Positions 33,813 to 42,783 of a stretch of 61,929 nt of DNA are shown piece after piece. This DNA comes from Lachnospiraceae bacterium (GTDB taxonomy: Bacteria; Bacillota; Clostridia; Lachnospirales; Lachnospiraceae), in the NCBI GenBank assembly GCA_028692055.1, contig JAQUYA010000005.1:1-61929 (forward strand), given 5' to 3'. How positions within the stretch are numbered: position 1 is the first letter of the stretch; each line of letters starts with the position of its first letter. A program made the position numbers and the translations under genes. The notes beneath the pieces are model-generated. The model made no database searches, was not told the origin of the DNA, and was given only the letters and a program-made list of their open reading frames with translations.

Positions 33813-36800
33813 TTAGCGTGGAACTTCTACCATGATATAAGCTTCTACAATATCCAGCTCCTGCATCTGGTCATACTCTTTAAAGGTAAGACCACATTCA
33901 AATCCAGCCTTTACTTCTTTGACTTCATCTTTGAATCTCTTCAGTGTTTCTAACTCGCCCTCAAATACTTCCTTGCCTTCTCTGGTAATTCTGACTTTAC
34001 AGCCTCTCTGGAATTCACCATCCAATACATAGGAGCCTGCGATATTACCAACTGCAGATGCCTTAAAGATTTGACGTACTTCTGCATGACCAATAATCTT
34101 TTCTTCAAATACTGGATCAAGCATACCTTTCATTGCAGCTTCTACATCTTCAATTGCCTGGTAAATAACCTTGTAAAGTCTAAGGTCTACGCCTTCACGC
34201 TCTGCCGTTGCTTTTGCTGTTGCATCCGGGCGCACATTAAATCCAATGATAATTGCCTGTGAAGCACTTGCAAGGCTGACATCGGACTCATTTACGGCAC
34301 CTACGCCACCATGAATCACCTTAACAACAACTTCTTCATTTGATAATTTTGTCAGACTCTGTTTTACCGCTTCTACAGAACCCTGAACATCTGCTTTTAC
34401 AATGATGTTCAATTCTTTCAAATCACCTGCCTGAATCTGTGTAAATAAATCATCCAAAGACATCTTGGCTTTCGTATCTTCCAGCATTTTCTCTCTATGC
34501 TGGGAAATAAAGGTATCTGCAAATTGTTTTGCTTCTTTATCGTTATCCGGATTAACAAATACATCGCCGGCATTTGGTACATCATTTAATCCTAAGATTT
34601 CAACTGGAGTAGAAGGACCAGCTTCCTTCACGCGTCTTCCTTTGTCATCAATCATGGCTCTTACTTTACCATGACAGGAGCCTGCTGCTATGAAATCACC
34701 TACATGCAGTGTACCCTTTTGAACCAGAATAGTTGCAACCGGACCACGTCCCTTATCAAGTTGTGCTTCGATAACAAGACCTCTGGCATCTCTCTTGGCA
34801 TCTGCTTTTAATTCTAAGATTTCAGCCGTCAATAAAATCATTTCAAGAAGTTCTGGAATACCTTCACCGGATTTTGCTGAAACTGGCGCAAATACAGTAC
34901 TGCCACCCCAGTCTTCTGGAATCAGTTCGTACTCTGCAAGTTCCTGCTTTACCCGATCCATATTTGCACTTGGTTTATCCATTTTATTAACCGCTACGAT
35001 AATTTCAATACCTGCAGCTTTTGCATGGTTGATTGCTTCTACTGTCTGAGGCATTACACCATCATCTGCTGCTACTACTAAAATAGCAATATCGGTAGAA
35101 TTTGCACCACGCATACGCATTGCAGTGAATGCTTCATGTCCCGGTGTATCCAGGAAAGTAATCTTCTGATCTTTAATGTTGACCGTATATGCACCGATAT
35201 GCTGTGTGATGCCACCTGCTTCTCTATCTATTACATTTGTTTTACGAATTGCATCCAAAAGTGATGTTTTACCATGATCAACGTGACCCATAACGCAGAT
35301 AACCGGAGGTCTTGGAGTCATATCTTCTTCTTTTTCATCATCTTCCTTTAAAAGTTCTTCAATTACATCTACTTTAATTTCTTTTTCACAAATAATGTCA
35401 TATTCAATTGCAATTTCTTCTGCAGCTTCGTATGAAATCTCCTGATTTACGGTAACCACCTGACCCTGTAAGAATAATTTTTTTACAATCACAGATGGAA
35501 CAATTTTCATTTTATCTGCTAATTCTTTGATTGTTAAAGAATCCGGAAGTGTAATTACTTTGATTTGCTCTTCTATTTCTTCTTTCTTCTTTTCCGGTTT
35601 GATAAATCTACCTGGTTTTAAGAGATCTTCTTCATAAATCTTATCTCTCTTGCTGCGGCTGTCTTTCTCCTGGCCGATTTTACGTTTGGATTCATCTCTT
35701 CTGTCTTTTCCAGCCATGATTGGCGTATCATCATTCTTGCTGAAACGGTTATCTTCTCTACCGTTTCCACCACGGAATCCTCCCTGACCGCCATTGTTAT
35801 TATATGGTCTTTGACCGCCTTGACCACCATTATTATTGTACGGTCTTTGACCGCCATTATTGTAATTATTGTTATAAGGTCTTTGACCACCCTGACCACC
35901 ATTATTATTGTATGGTCTGTTCTGACCGCCCTGACCGCCGTTATTGTAATTACTGTTATAAGGTCTTTGACCACCCTGACCACCATTATTATTGTATGGT
36001 CTGTTCTGACCACCCTGACCGCCATTGTTGTAATTACTGTTATAAGGTCTTTGTCCACCTTGTGCACCATTATTATTGTATGGTCTGCTCTGACCACCCT
36101 GACCGCCGTTATTGTAATTACTATTATAAGGTCTCTGTCCACCTTGTGCACCATTATTATTGTATGGTCTGTTCTGGCCGCCTTGACCGCCATTGTTGTA
36201 ATTACTGTTGTAGGGTCTTTGACCACCATTATTATTGTATGGTCTGCTCTGTCCATTATTGTTGTAAGTTCTGTTCTGACCATCATTATTATAGGTTCTA
36301 GTTTGACCATTACTATTATATGGTCTCTGTGTAGAACTGGTATTGGAGCGAGGCGCACTCGTTTGTGGTGCTGCATTTACCGTTGTCGGAGTAGTTGCAG
36401 TGGTTGTTGTCGGTGTTGTAGCTGTCGCTTCTGGCTTAGATGCTGCTGTTTGCACTGGTTCTACTTTTTTATCTGCTCCAGTTGCTTTATCAAAGGCTGC
36501 TCTTACATCTTGATTTGTAATCTTTGTTTCCTCCACATGCTGTACAGATTCATTATGCATTGGTCTATTATTCATAGGTGCTTTTTGTCCACCTGGCATT
36601 TTACTGTTATGAGGATTGCTTACAAAGATGATATTCTTCTTTTTCTTAGGTGCTTCTTCTGCCTTATGTTCCGCTTTATGCTCTTCTTTTACCTGTGTTA
36701 CTTTTGGTTCTACTGCAGGTTGTTTTGTTTCTGTCACAGGTTTTGCTTCCACTGCTGTTGCTTTTGGGGCTCCTGAAAAAGCTTTTTTCACACTTGCGAT

Positions 36801-36926
36801 TTCATTTTCTTCCAATCCGGAAGCTGCCTTTTTTCCTGCAATTCCACTTTTTTCTAAAACCTCTATTACTTCTTTGTTATCTATATTTAATTCCTTAGCG
36901 AGCTCATGTACTCTCATTTTCGCCAT
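33813..36926 (-). CDS. infB: Translation initiation factor IF-2 with Asn/Gly/Tyr repeat linker
   Basis: A 1037-residue GTPase delivering initiator tRNA to the 30S subunit. The N-terminal IF2_N motif ([19 protein letters not shown]) is at 6-24 and a second near 470-530. The G domain has [12 protein letters not shown] (G1), DTPGHEAF (G3) and NKMDKP (G4). The C-terminal domains are complete. Residues 201-390 are an unusually regular low-complexity linker ([15 protein letters not shown]-type repeats) encoded by 35757-36326. The core is standard and should be functional. Confidence 0.97.
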   Translation of the reverse strand: MAKMRVHELAKELNIDNKEVIEVLEKSGIAGKKAASGLEENEIASVKKAFSGAPKATAVEAKPVTETKQPAVEPKVTQVKEEHKAEHKAEEAPKKKKNIIFVSNPHNSKMPGGQKAPMNNRPMHNESVQHVEETKITNQDVRAAFDKATGADKKVEPVQTAASKPEATATTPTTTTATTPTTVNAAPQTSAPRSNTSSTQRPYNSNGQTRTYNNDGQNRTYNNNGQSRPYNNNGGQRPYNSNYNNGGQGGQNRPYNNNGAQGGQRPYNSNYNNGGQGGQSRPYNNNGAQGGQRPYNSNYNNGGQGGQNRPYNNNGGQGGQRPYNSNYNNGGQGGQNRPYNNNGGQGGQRPYNNNYNNGGQRPYNNNGGQGGQRPYNNNGGQGGFRGGNGREDNRFSKNDDTPIMAGKDRRDESKRKIGQEKDSRSKRDKIYEEDLLKPGRFIKPEKKKEEIEEQIKVITLPDSLTIKELADKMKIVPSVIVKKLFLQGQVVTVNQEISYEAAEEIAIEYDIICEKEIKVDVIEELLKEDDEKEEDMTPRPPVICVMGHVDHGKTSLLDAIRKTNVIDREAGGITQHIGAYTVNIKDQKITFLDTPGHEAFTAMRMRGANSTDIAILVVAADDGVMPQTVEAINHAKAAGIEIIVAVNKMDKPSANMDRVKQELAEYELIPEDWGGSTVFAPVSAKSGEGIPELLEMILLTAEILELKADAKRDARGLVIEAQLDKGRGPVATILVQKGTLHVGDFIAAGSCHGKVRAMIDDKGRRVKEAGPSTPVEILGLNDVPNAGDVFVNPDNDKEAKQFADTFISQHREKMLEDTKAKMSLDDLFTQIQAGDLKELNIIVKADVQGSVEAVKQSLTKLSNEEVVVKVIHGGVGAVNESDVSLASASQAIIIGFNVRPDATAKATAEREGVDLRLYKVIYQAIEDVEAAMKGMLDPVFEEKIIGHAEVRQIFKASAVGNIAGSYVLDGEFQRGCKVRITREGKEVFEGELETLKRFKDEVKEVKAGFECGLTFKEYDQMQELDIVEAYIMVEVPR
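35757..36326. repeat. 84-bp tandem repeats within infB
   Basis: The DNA encodes IF-2 residues 201-390. The unit [15 protein letters not shown] followed by (N/S)RPYNNNG(A/G)QGGQ is 28 residues (84 bp). It recurs at residues 237, 265, 293 and 321, with a shortened unit at 349. Composition is almost only Asn, Gly, Gln, Tyr, Arg, Pro and Ser. Copies differ mainly at single codons, which suggests recent expansion or repeat homogenisation. Confidence 0.9.
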
Positions 36927-36932
36927 TCTTTA

Positions 36933-37256
36933 CTACCTCCGTGTTTGTGTGGGTTCTTCCAGATTCTTCAGAATTGATTTTGCAAATCCGCTATCTGTAA
37001 CCGCCAGTGATGCTCTACGCTCTTTTCCCATTGCATGCCCGAGTTCCTCTTTTGTTCCATATACTTCAATTGGTACTCTATAAAACTCGCACATATTATG
37101 GAACATTTTCTTCGTATTATCAGAGGCGTCTTCTCCGACTAATACTAATTTTGCTTTTCCAGCTTTGACAGCCTGTTCTGTTGAGAACTCACCACTCACG
37201 AGATTACGTGATTTTGTTGCCAAACCTAATAATGAATAAATCTTATTCTGATTCAA
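36933..37256 (-). CDS. ylxQ: Ribosomal protein L7Ae family protein (YlxQ)
   Basis: A small kink-turn-binding protein of the L7Ae/L30e/Gadd45 family. The open frame begins at 37286, but AAAGGAG followed by a TTG at 37256 (NQNKIYSLLGLATKSRNLVSGE) fits the family N-terminus better, giving 107 residues. KAKLVLVGEDASDN is the conserved core. It overlaps ylxR by 14 bp with this start and precedes infB by 6 bp. Confidence 0.83.
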   Translation of the reverse strand: MNQNKIYSLLGLATKSRNLVSGEFSTEQAVKAGKAKLVLVGEDASDNTKKMFHNMCEFYRVPIEVYGTKEELGHAMGKERRASLAVTDSGFAKSILKNLEEPTQTRR

Positions 37257-37515
37257 TATTTTCAAACTCCTTTTGCAGGTTCTCATATACCTGATCTGGA
37301 ATACTCATTTTAAAAGAGCGCTCAAGGCCTTTGTTTTTGCGTGCCTTTGCCAGGCAATCTTTTGAAACACAAAGATATGCTCCTCTTCCATTTTTCTTAC
37401 CGGTTACATCTAACACAATTTCGTTTTCCGCCGTTTTCAGAACACGCATCATTTCTTTCTTGTTCTTCATTTCTCCGCAGCCAACGCATTGTCTTAAAGG
37501 GATTTTCTTACTCAT
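37243..37515 (-). CDS. ylxR: RNA-binding protein YlxR (RnpM)
   Basis: A 90-residue DUF448 protein. RQCVGCGEMKNKKEMMRV (8-25) and GRGAYLCVSKDCLAKARKNKGLERSF are diagnostic. Homologues have been reported as nucleoid-associated or RNase P-modulating; the operon position between nusA and ylxQ is universal in Firmicutes. Confidence 0.92.
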   Translation of the reverse strand: MSKKIPLRQCVGCGEMKNKKEMMRVLKTAENEIVLDVTGKKNGRGAYLCVSKDCLAKARKNKGLERSFKMSIPDQVYENLQKEFENIESE

Positions 37516-37526
37516 ACTGTTCCCCC

Positions 37527-38717
37527 TTATTCCTCTGTTCCTTCTACTGTATCTGTTTCATCTGCAACTGCAGCTTCTTCTGCCTCAGAAGTTTCTTCGA
37601 CTGCGCCCTCGCCTTCGTATTCATCTTCTTCATACTCGTCATCCATATAATCTTCATAACGGAACCCAGGAGCATCCTTTGCCTGTGTCTCACTCTTAAT
37701 GTCGATTTTAAATCCTGTCAGCCTTGCAGCAAGCCTTGCATTCTGTCCTTCTTTACCAATTGCAAGTGATAATTGATAATCCGGAACGACTACTTTTGCT
37801 GTTTTCTCATCCGGATCTGCAAATACAGCAACAATTTTAGCTGGTGATAATGCATTCTGAATCAGGTTACCAGGATTCTCATCCCAATTTACGATATCTA
37901 TTTTTTCACCGCGAAGTTCTTCTACGATACTGTTTACACGTGCTCCATTCATACCAACGCATGCACCAACTGCATCTACATTTGGGTCTTTGGAATAAAC
38001 CGCAATCTTGGATCTGCTTCCTGCCTCTCTTGCAATGCTCATGATTTCAACAGTACCATCCTTGATTTCTGTAACTTCTGATTCAAATAATCTCTTCACT
38101 AATTCTGGATGGGTACGGCTTACCAGAATTCTTGGTCCCTTCGGTGTGTTCTTAACTTCCAGAATATATACCTTGATTCTCTCTGTTGGCTTGAATACTT
38201 CACCTTTTACCTGTTCCGTCTCATTTAAGATAGCATCCGCTTTACCCAGATTAATGGCAATGTTTTTGCCTACATAGCGTTGTACTACACCAGTAACTAC
38301 ATCTTTTTCTTTTTCGAAGTATTGTCCATAGATAACACTTCTCTCTTCTTCACGAATCTTCTGTAAGATAACGTTCTTTGCGTTCTGTGTTGCAATACGA
38401 CCAAACTCTTTCGATTTGATTTCAACGTTAATCTTCTCGCCCACCTGCGCCTTTTTTGAAATAGTCAGTGCCTCTTCCAGTGTAATCTGGTCGATTTCGT
38501 CTTCTACTTCTTCCTCTGTTGCAACGATTTCTTTTTCTGCAGTTACTAAGAAATCGCCTGTTTCACGGTTAATTTCAACAGTTACATTGTCAGACTTGCC
38601 AAAATGATTCTTGCAGGCCGTAATTAAAGAATTTTCAATCGCTTCGAATAATGTTTCTTTGCTGATTTCTTTTTCCTTTTCTAAAATATCCAACGCTTCC
38701 ATTAATTCTTTATTCAT
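37527..38717 (-). CDS. nusA: Transcription termination/antitermination protein NusA
   Basis: A 396-residue RNA polymerase-binding factor. It has the N-terminal domain (1-125), an S1 domain (about 135-200) and two KH domains (GACVGMNGARVNSIVEELRGEKIDIV and SLAIGKEGQNARLAARLTG). An acidic tail (DDEYEEDEYEGEGAVEE) ends the protein. Length is typical of Firmicutes, which lack the E. coli acidic repeats. It lies between rimP and ylxR. Confidence 0.96.
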   Translation of the reverse strand: MNKELMEALDILEKEKEISKETLFEAIENSLITACKNHFGKSDNVTVEINRETGDFLVTAEKEIVATEEEVEDEIDQITLEEALTISKKAQVGEKINVEIKSKEFGRIATQNAKNVILQKIREEERSVIYGQYFEKEKDVVTGVVQRYVGKNIAINLGKADAILNETEQVKGEVFKPTERIKVYILEVKNTPKGPRILVSRTHPELVKRLFESEVTEIKDGTVEIMSIAREAGSRSKIAVYSKDPNVDAVGACVGMNGARVNSIVEELRGEKIDIVNWDENPGNLIQNALSPAKIVAVFADPDEKTAKVVVPDYQLSLAIGKEGQNARLAARLTGFKIDIKSETQAKDAPGFRYEDYMDDEYEEDEYEGEGAVEETSEAEEAAVADETDTVEGTEE

Positions 38718-38735
38718 TTTCCTTTATCCTCCTAT

Positions 38736-39200
38736 TTAAAAGTCGAGTGCTAATCGTACCAATGCAATCTCTGATTTCGCAATGACTCTGTCTTCTTCAT
38801 TCATTTCAATGGTTATGGTATCTTTATCGAAAGCCTTTAAGATTCCGGTAAATTCCTTTTGCTTGTCAACGGCCTTGTATAGCTTAACTTCCACTTCTTC
38901 ACCAATGCTCTTTTCAAAATGTTTGTCTTTCTTTAACGTTCTTCCAAGTCCCGGACTGCTGACCTCAAAAATGTATCCGTCCTGAATATAATCTTCTCTG
39001 TCTAATATCTCCGACATCGCCCTGCTCACATGCTCGCAGTCATTGATATTTACACCCTCCGGTTTGTCAATATATGCACGAAGGTACCATTCCGTTCCCT
39101 CTTTTACATACTCTACATCATATACGCTGCATCCGATTTCTTCTACAATTGGTGTTAAGTATTCTTCCGTACGTGCTTCATAGTTCTCACGTTTTGACAT
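38736..39200 (-). CDS. rimP: Ribosome maturation factor RimP
   Basis: A 154-residue 30S assembly factor. CSVYDVEYVKEGTEWYLRAYID and YIFEVSSPGLGRTLKKDKHF are family motifs. First gene of the nusA-infB operon; its leader contains the promoter at 39308-39336 and a strong hairpin. Confidence 0.94.
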   Translation of the reverse strand: MSKRENYEARTEEYLTPIVEEIGCSVYDVEYVKEGTEWYLRAYIDKPEGVNINDCEHVSRAMSEILDREDYIQDGYIFEVSSPGLGRTLKKDKHFEKSIGEEVEVKLYKAVDKQKEFTGILKAFDKDTITIEMNEEDRVIAKSEIALVRLALDF

Positions 39201-39253
39201 GTAACCACCCGTTTCCTTCCTATTTTGTCCATTACACCAGACCTACCAACAAA

Positions 39254-39279
39254 TAAGAGTGGGCGTCTGCCCACTCTTA
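39254..39279 (-). promoter_or_regulatory. Leader hairpin (attenuator or processing site) upstream of rimP
   Basis: An 11-bp perfect stem TAAGAGTGGGC with its complement and loop GTCT, about 54 bp before the rimP ATG and about 30 bp after the predicted transcription start. On the minus strand TTATTTG follows, so it could terminate a fraction of transcripts. Confidence 0.6.
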
Positions 39280-39307
39280 CAATTAACTCTTTTATCTTAA
39301 CTATCTC

Positions 39308-39336
39308 AGTATAACACTACTTTTTCTGTTATGCAA
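39308..39336 (-). promoter_or_regulatory. Housekeeping promoter of the rimP-nusA-infB operon
   Basis: On the minus strand TTGCAT (39336-39331), a 17-bp spacer and TATACT (39313-39308). This is a strong sigma-A match ahead of rimP. Confidence 0.7.
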
Positions 39337-39397
39337 CCGATTTTTGGCACTTTTCACATCTTTCTTGTATTTCTTTTGGTACATTTTTTATTTTAGG

Positions 39398-40429
39398 TTA
39401 TCGTTCCTCTTTTCTAATTGCTGCTACTTGCATACCGCATACGAGTATTGCACTCATGATTGCCAACAGATAGAAGTTTACACCTCTTACGATAAGCATC
39501 GCTGGAAGTAACGTATTTCCAGTAAAAATTCGGCGAAATACAGATAAGAAACATTGCTCGTTTGCTCCTACTCCTCCCGGTAATGGAAGCATATCGGCAC
39601 AAATGGCAATAATTGCCTGAAGCAGTACGATATGCAGGACATGTTCCCCACGCAGCCCTAACCCATAGTAAACGGCATAGGTTGCTGCAAACATCAACAC
39701 ACGCTGCAGCATATTAATAACAACTACCTTATAGATGATTGTTCGGTGCCTGCTTATATAATCGGCACTCTTATGATAGCGGGTCAACAGTGAGTCACAC
39801 CTATCCGCAAAGTTTTCCTGCCTCTTTACCAACCGTAATCTGGCTAAAATGAAAATGGTTTTTTCCATTGTCCATCGGATAATCTTCTTTGAATACAGCA
39901 AAAAACAAAATGCAACTACAATAATGGTATTCACAACAAGGCCAAATAAGAACCAAAAGCGAATCAATCCCATATTTTTATATAACGTCCGGTAAAAGAA
40001 AAGGAAAATACCACCGCCAAATACCAGCAATGTGCCACGATAGATAATCGTAATCACAACCAGTATTAAACTAGAAGTTGCAACCGGAATCTCATCTTTC
40101 TTCATATAATAGATCTGTGCCGGCTGCCCACCAGACGCAGATGGTGTAATGGCGCAGAAGAAAAAACCACTCAGGGAATATTTTACACACTGCATAAAGG
40201 TGACCTTTTCCTTTTGCAGCGAATTTGCCATTATGTAAATAGAGAGTGCCTCTCCATAAATCCTGGATAATGCCAGCAAAAAAGCAATTATCAGAAATAT
40301 TGGGCTTACCCCTTTGATGCTTGCAATTACTTCGTCAATATTCTGATCCTTCAATAATATGTAAAAAGTTAACCCTATTAATAGGAGCAGCAAACATATA
40401 TTTATCACATTCTTCTTACGGGACTGCAT
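39398..40429 (-). CDS. YbhN/UPF0104 family integral membrane protein
   Basis: A 343-residue polytopic protein of the lysylphosphatidylglycerol synthase TM superfamily (flippase-like), without a synthase domain. Seven to eight hydrophobic segments are visible. SGFFFCAITPSASGGQPAQIYYM (about 90-112) and ADMLPLPGGVGANEQCFLSVFR are the conserved loops. AAGGAGGC precedes the ATG. The gene follows a structured RNA candidate and its terminator. Confidence 0.82.
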   Translation of the reverse strand: MQSRKKNVINICLLLLLIGLTFYILLKDQNIDEVIASIKGVSPIFLIIAFLLALSRIYGEALSIYIMANSLQKEKVTFMQCVKYSLSGFFFCAITPSASGGQPAQIYYMKKDEIPVATSSLILVVITIIYRGTLLVFGGGIFLFFYRTLYKNMGLIRFWFLFGLVVNTIIVVAFCFLLYSKKIIRWTMEKTIFILARLRLVKRQENFADRCDSLLTRYHKSADYISRHRTIIYKVVVINMLQRVLMFAATYAVYYGLGLRGEHVLHIVLLQAIIAICADMLPLPGGVGANEQCFLSVFRRIFTGNTLLPAMLIVRGVNFYLLAIMSAILVCGMQVAAIRKEER

Positions 40430-40462
40430 TGAATTTGCCTCCTTATTATAAGAAATTTTACT

Positions 40463-40686
40463 AAAAAAAAAGTGCCTTAAACATCTGAGATGTCTAAAGC
40501 AATTTCTCGGGTTGGGCTGTTCGCATTTTCATACAATCAGTCAAAGCGTGCTAAGGAATCGAACCTTATTTCTCAAAAATTCCTATTTTAAGAATATACC
40601 AAACTATCATGCCTGTTGGTTCTGAGCAATTGTTACTTTCTCTGTGAACCTTTAGTTACTATAGCATAGGTTCTCCAACATTGCAA
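40463..40686 (-). ncRNA. ssrS: Candidate 6S-like RNA (SsrS)
   Basis: About 224 nt in the 318-bp gap between the AI-2E permease gene and the YbhN gene, ending in an intrinsic terminator. The ends pair (GCAAT..GTTGG with CCAAC..ATTGC). The interior can form a rod: GAACC/GGTTC, GCT/AGC and CAAT/ATTG around an apical ATTC/GAAT hairpin. Near the 3' side TTGTATGAAAATGCGAACAGCC resembles, from memory, the 3' strand of Firmicutes 6S RNA. The rod shape, size and terminator all fit 6S RNA. A T-arm-like GGTTCGATTCC is present but no tRNA can be drawn. Confidence 0.45.
40472..40501 (-). terminator. Terminator of the 6S-like RNA
   Basis: TGCCTTAAACATCT (40473-40486) pairs with ATGTCTAAAGCA through GAG. 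On the minus strand the stem is followed by nine T residues. It lies about 40 bp upstream of the YbhN gene start. Confidence 0.75.
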
Positions 40687-40747
40687 TGCTTTTATTCTTA
40701 AATATTTTAAATCACAAAATACCTCTCTGGTACCAGCATCATCTATT

Positions 40748-41893
40748 TCACTTTTTGCACTTCACATTTCCTTTTCGTTCCGCCAGTCTTTTTTTTATAA
40801 AATCTCTAAAAAGTGCGTAAAATACAGAACAAAGTGGAATGAAAAGTAAAATACCCACAATACCAAGTAAATTACCTCCCAAGGTCACTGCCACAAGCAC
40901 CCATATAGAAGGTAATCCGATAGAACTGCCTACTACATGCGGATATATTAAATTGCCTTCTATTTGTTGTAAAACAAGAAAGAGAATCAAAAACCAGATT
41001 GCCTGAATGGGATTGACCATTACAATCAAAAACATACCAACTGCGCAGCCAATAAAAGAACCAACCACTGGAATAAGTGCAGTGACTGCAATTACAATAC
41101 CAATCAGCATTGCATACGGCATCTGAAAAATAGTCATTGCAATCACAAATAAGGTGCCAAGAATTGCCGCCTCCAAGCATTGTCCGGACAGGAATCCCGA
41201 GAACACCTGATTGGATAAGCTTCCTATATATAATATTCTGTCTGTTACCTTATCTGGAAATAATGCATAAAAAATTTGCTTTGCCTGACTTGACAGCTTT
41301 TCCTTTTGGAACAAAATATATATGGAGAAGGTAAAACCAATCACAGCGGTAACCACTCCACTGATAATCCCTGAGAAAAGTCCAAAACCAGAATTCACAA
41401 GTCCAAAGGCGATGGACTGCACAAATTTAACTGCTGTATTGGAAATAGATGTCCAATCTATATTTATCCCTGCGAGCATTTCTTCCATGGAAGGATAATT
41501 CGCTGTTATTTCCAGCACCCATTTTTGTGCTTCCATAAAAGCAATCGGAATCTGTGTCATCAGCATGGTAAGCGTTCTTCCAAGTTCCGGAATCACAACC
41601 AGCAATGCCAAAATCAATACTCCAATAATACATAGCAGTGTAATAACAAATGCAAGTGGTCTTCGCAGCTTATTCAATTTTACATTGCTTTGGAATAAAT
41701 TTTTCTCGATACTTTTCATTGGTACATTCAAGATAAATGCAATCGTTCCTCCAATGATGAACGGCATTACAATTCCAAGCAGAAACAATGCTATGCGGAT
41801 AACCACATCAAAGTGCTCCATAGCACAAAACAGTATAATGCCAAAAGCAATTATTTGAAGTAAATACTTTTTTGTTTGTTTTGATATATCCAT
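40748..41893 (-). CDS. AI-2E family transporter (UPF0118 permease)
   Basis: A 381-residue membrane protein with about eight hydrophobic segments, including paired N-terminal helices (10-70) and the conserved C-terminal GIVIAVTALIPVVGSFIGCAVGMFLI. Members are annotated as AI-2 exporters or Na+/H+ antiporters; substrate is not predictable. The C-terminus is basic (RLAERKGNVKCKK). Its upstream gap holds palindromic element B. Confidence 0.87.
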   Translation of the reverse strand: MDISKQTKKYLLQIIAFGIILFCAMEHFDVVIRIALFLLGIVMPFIIGGTIAFILNVPMKSIEKNLFQSNVKLNKLRRPLAFVITLLCIIGVLILALLVVIPELGRTLTMLMTQIPIAFMEAQKWVLEITANYPSMEEMLAGINIDWTSISNTAVKFVQSIAFGLVNSGFGLFSGIISGVVTAVIGFTFSIYILFQKEKLSSQAKQIFYALFPDKVTDRILYIGSLSNQVFSGFLSGQCLEAAILGTLFVIAMTIFQMPYAMLIGIVIAVTALIPVVGSFIGCAVGMFLIVMVNPIQAIWFLILFLVLQQIEGNLIYPHVVGSSIGLPSIWVLVAVTLGGNLLGIVGILLFIPLCSVFYALFRDFIKKRLAERKGNVKCKK

Positions 41894-41922
41894 TCTTAAT
41901 TCCCTTCTTCTTTCTTTGTCTT

Positions 41923-42236
41923 GATTCGGGTGTCACAATAGGAAGAGGCTGGGGTGCGCTGGCAGTTTGCATAAGGGGTATTTGTTTTTTATTCCATTGT
42001 ACAGAAATAAGAATTTCTAAGTATTCCCTGTAAATTGTCTAAAATTCTGCCACAACCGGCTTACATTCGCCTTCCATGGCTCAGGTAAGCCTCTTTCAGA
42101 CATCGTGTCTGAAAGTTGTTAGAACTGAATGGGAATACTAAGAATTTCTAATTTCTTCCCAAAGTCATTCAAAACAAATACCCCTTATGCAAACTGCCAG
42201 CGCACCCCAGCCTCTTCCCCCTGTGACACTCGAATC
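41923..42236. repeat. Large palindromic element, family 1 copy B
   Basis: A 314-bp palindrome filling most of the 407-bp gap before the AI-2E gene. The outer stem is GATTCGGGTGTCACA (41923-41937) with 42222-42236 (14 of 15). After a 3-nt internal loop, 41941-41988 is a perfect 48-of-48 complement of 42171-42218. It lies in the opposite orientation to copies A and D. Core hairpins are 42093-42101/42107-42115 (CTTTCAGAC/GTCTGAAAG) and 42058-42064/42085-42091 (GGCTTAC/GTAAGCC). It keeps the conserved strands of copies A and D, but the stem base pairs are exchanged. Confidence 0.88.
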
Positions 42237-42300
42237 TTATCTTAAAATAACCTGCCTAAAGTATAACCTAAAACAATCGAAATTAGAAGCAGAAAAGAAA

Positions 42301-42765
42301 TCATTCCTTTCGCATATTCTTATGCAATTTTTCACAGCCTTTTTGAAACAATGTATTTCTCTTTTCCGTAACGTCAGAATCTTCTTCCAGCCATACTCTG
42401 AAGATTATTTTCGGATTCTCCTGCATTACCTGTAATAATTCTCTTACTGTATATCTGCTCTTTGTGTCCAGTTGCAATAGCTCTGTCAATCTGGAATCCA
42501 ATGCCTGATTATAAATTTCTTTCCTGTCATACCCTGCAATCTTGTCCAATGGGTCTGTACATTCCAATCCATTATAACGGTTGCAGGGTTTGCAAATATC
42601 GTCCCCATAAATAGTAATCTGCAACTCACAGTCAGGATTGTGTACAATCTCATTTGCTACCTTATAAAAATCATGTCCAAATGCTTCATCCGGTACAAAC
42701 TGCTCAATACCTGCTCCGTATAATTTAATAATATCTATAAAATGATGTGGTTTTATTAAAATCAT
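42301..42765 (-). CDS. DUF1284-like Cys-containing protein
   Basis: A 154-residue soluble protein. An N-terminal IKPHHF (4-9) and the Cys cluster DDICKPCNRYNGLECTDP (about 55-72) resemble DUF1284 proteins, which start with a PHH motif and carry a CxxC-type cluster thought to bind a metal or iron-sulphur centre. The second half is helical and not recognised. It lies 18 bp after the 291-residue gene and may be co-transcribed. Confidence 0.5.
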   Translation of the reverse strand: MILIKPHHFIDIIKLYGAGIEQFVPDEAFGHDFYKVANEIVHNPDCELQITIYGDDICKPCNRYNGLECTDPLDKIAGYDRKEIYNQALDSRLTELLQLDTKSRYTVRELLQVMQENPKIIFRVWLEEDSDVTEKRNTLFQKGCEKLHKNMRKE

Positions 42766-42783
42766 TCCTGTTCTCCCTGCGAT

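Noticed and set aside
35757-36326. Regular tandem repeats that could suggest a CRISPR array
   Set aside because: They are in frame within infB, have no unique spacers, and encode a low-complexity protein linker.
35618-36376. Long open frames on both strands over the infB repeat region
   Set aside because: Repetitive codons keep other frames open by chance; only the IF-2 frame gives a recognisable protein.
40540-40580. T-arm-like GGTTCGATTCC suggesting a tRNA or tmRNA
   Set aside because: No acceptor stem, D arm or anticodon arm can be drawn around it, and no tmRNA tag is visible. It fits better inside the 6S-like fold.
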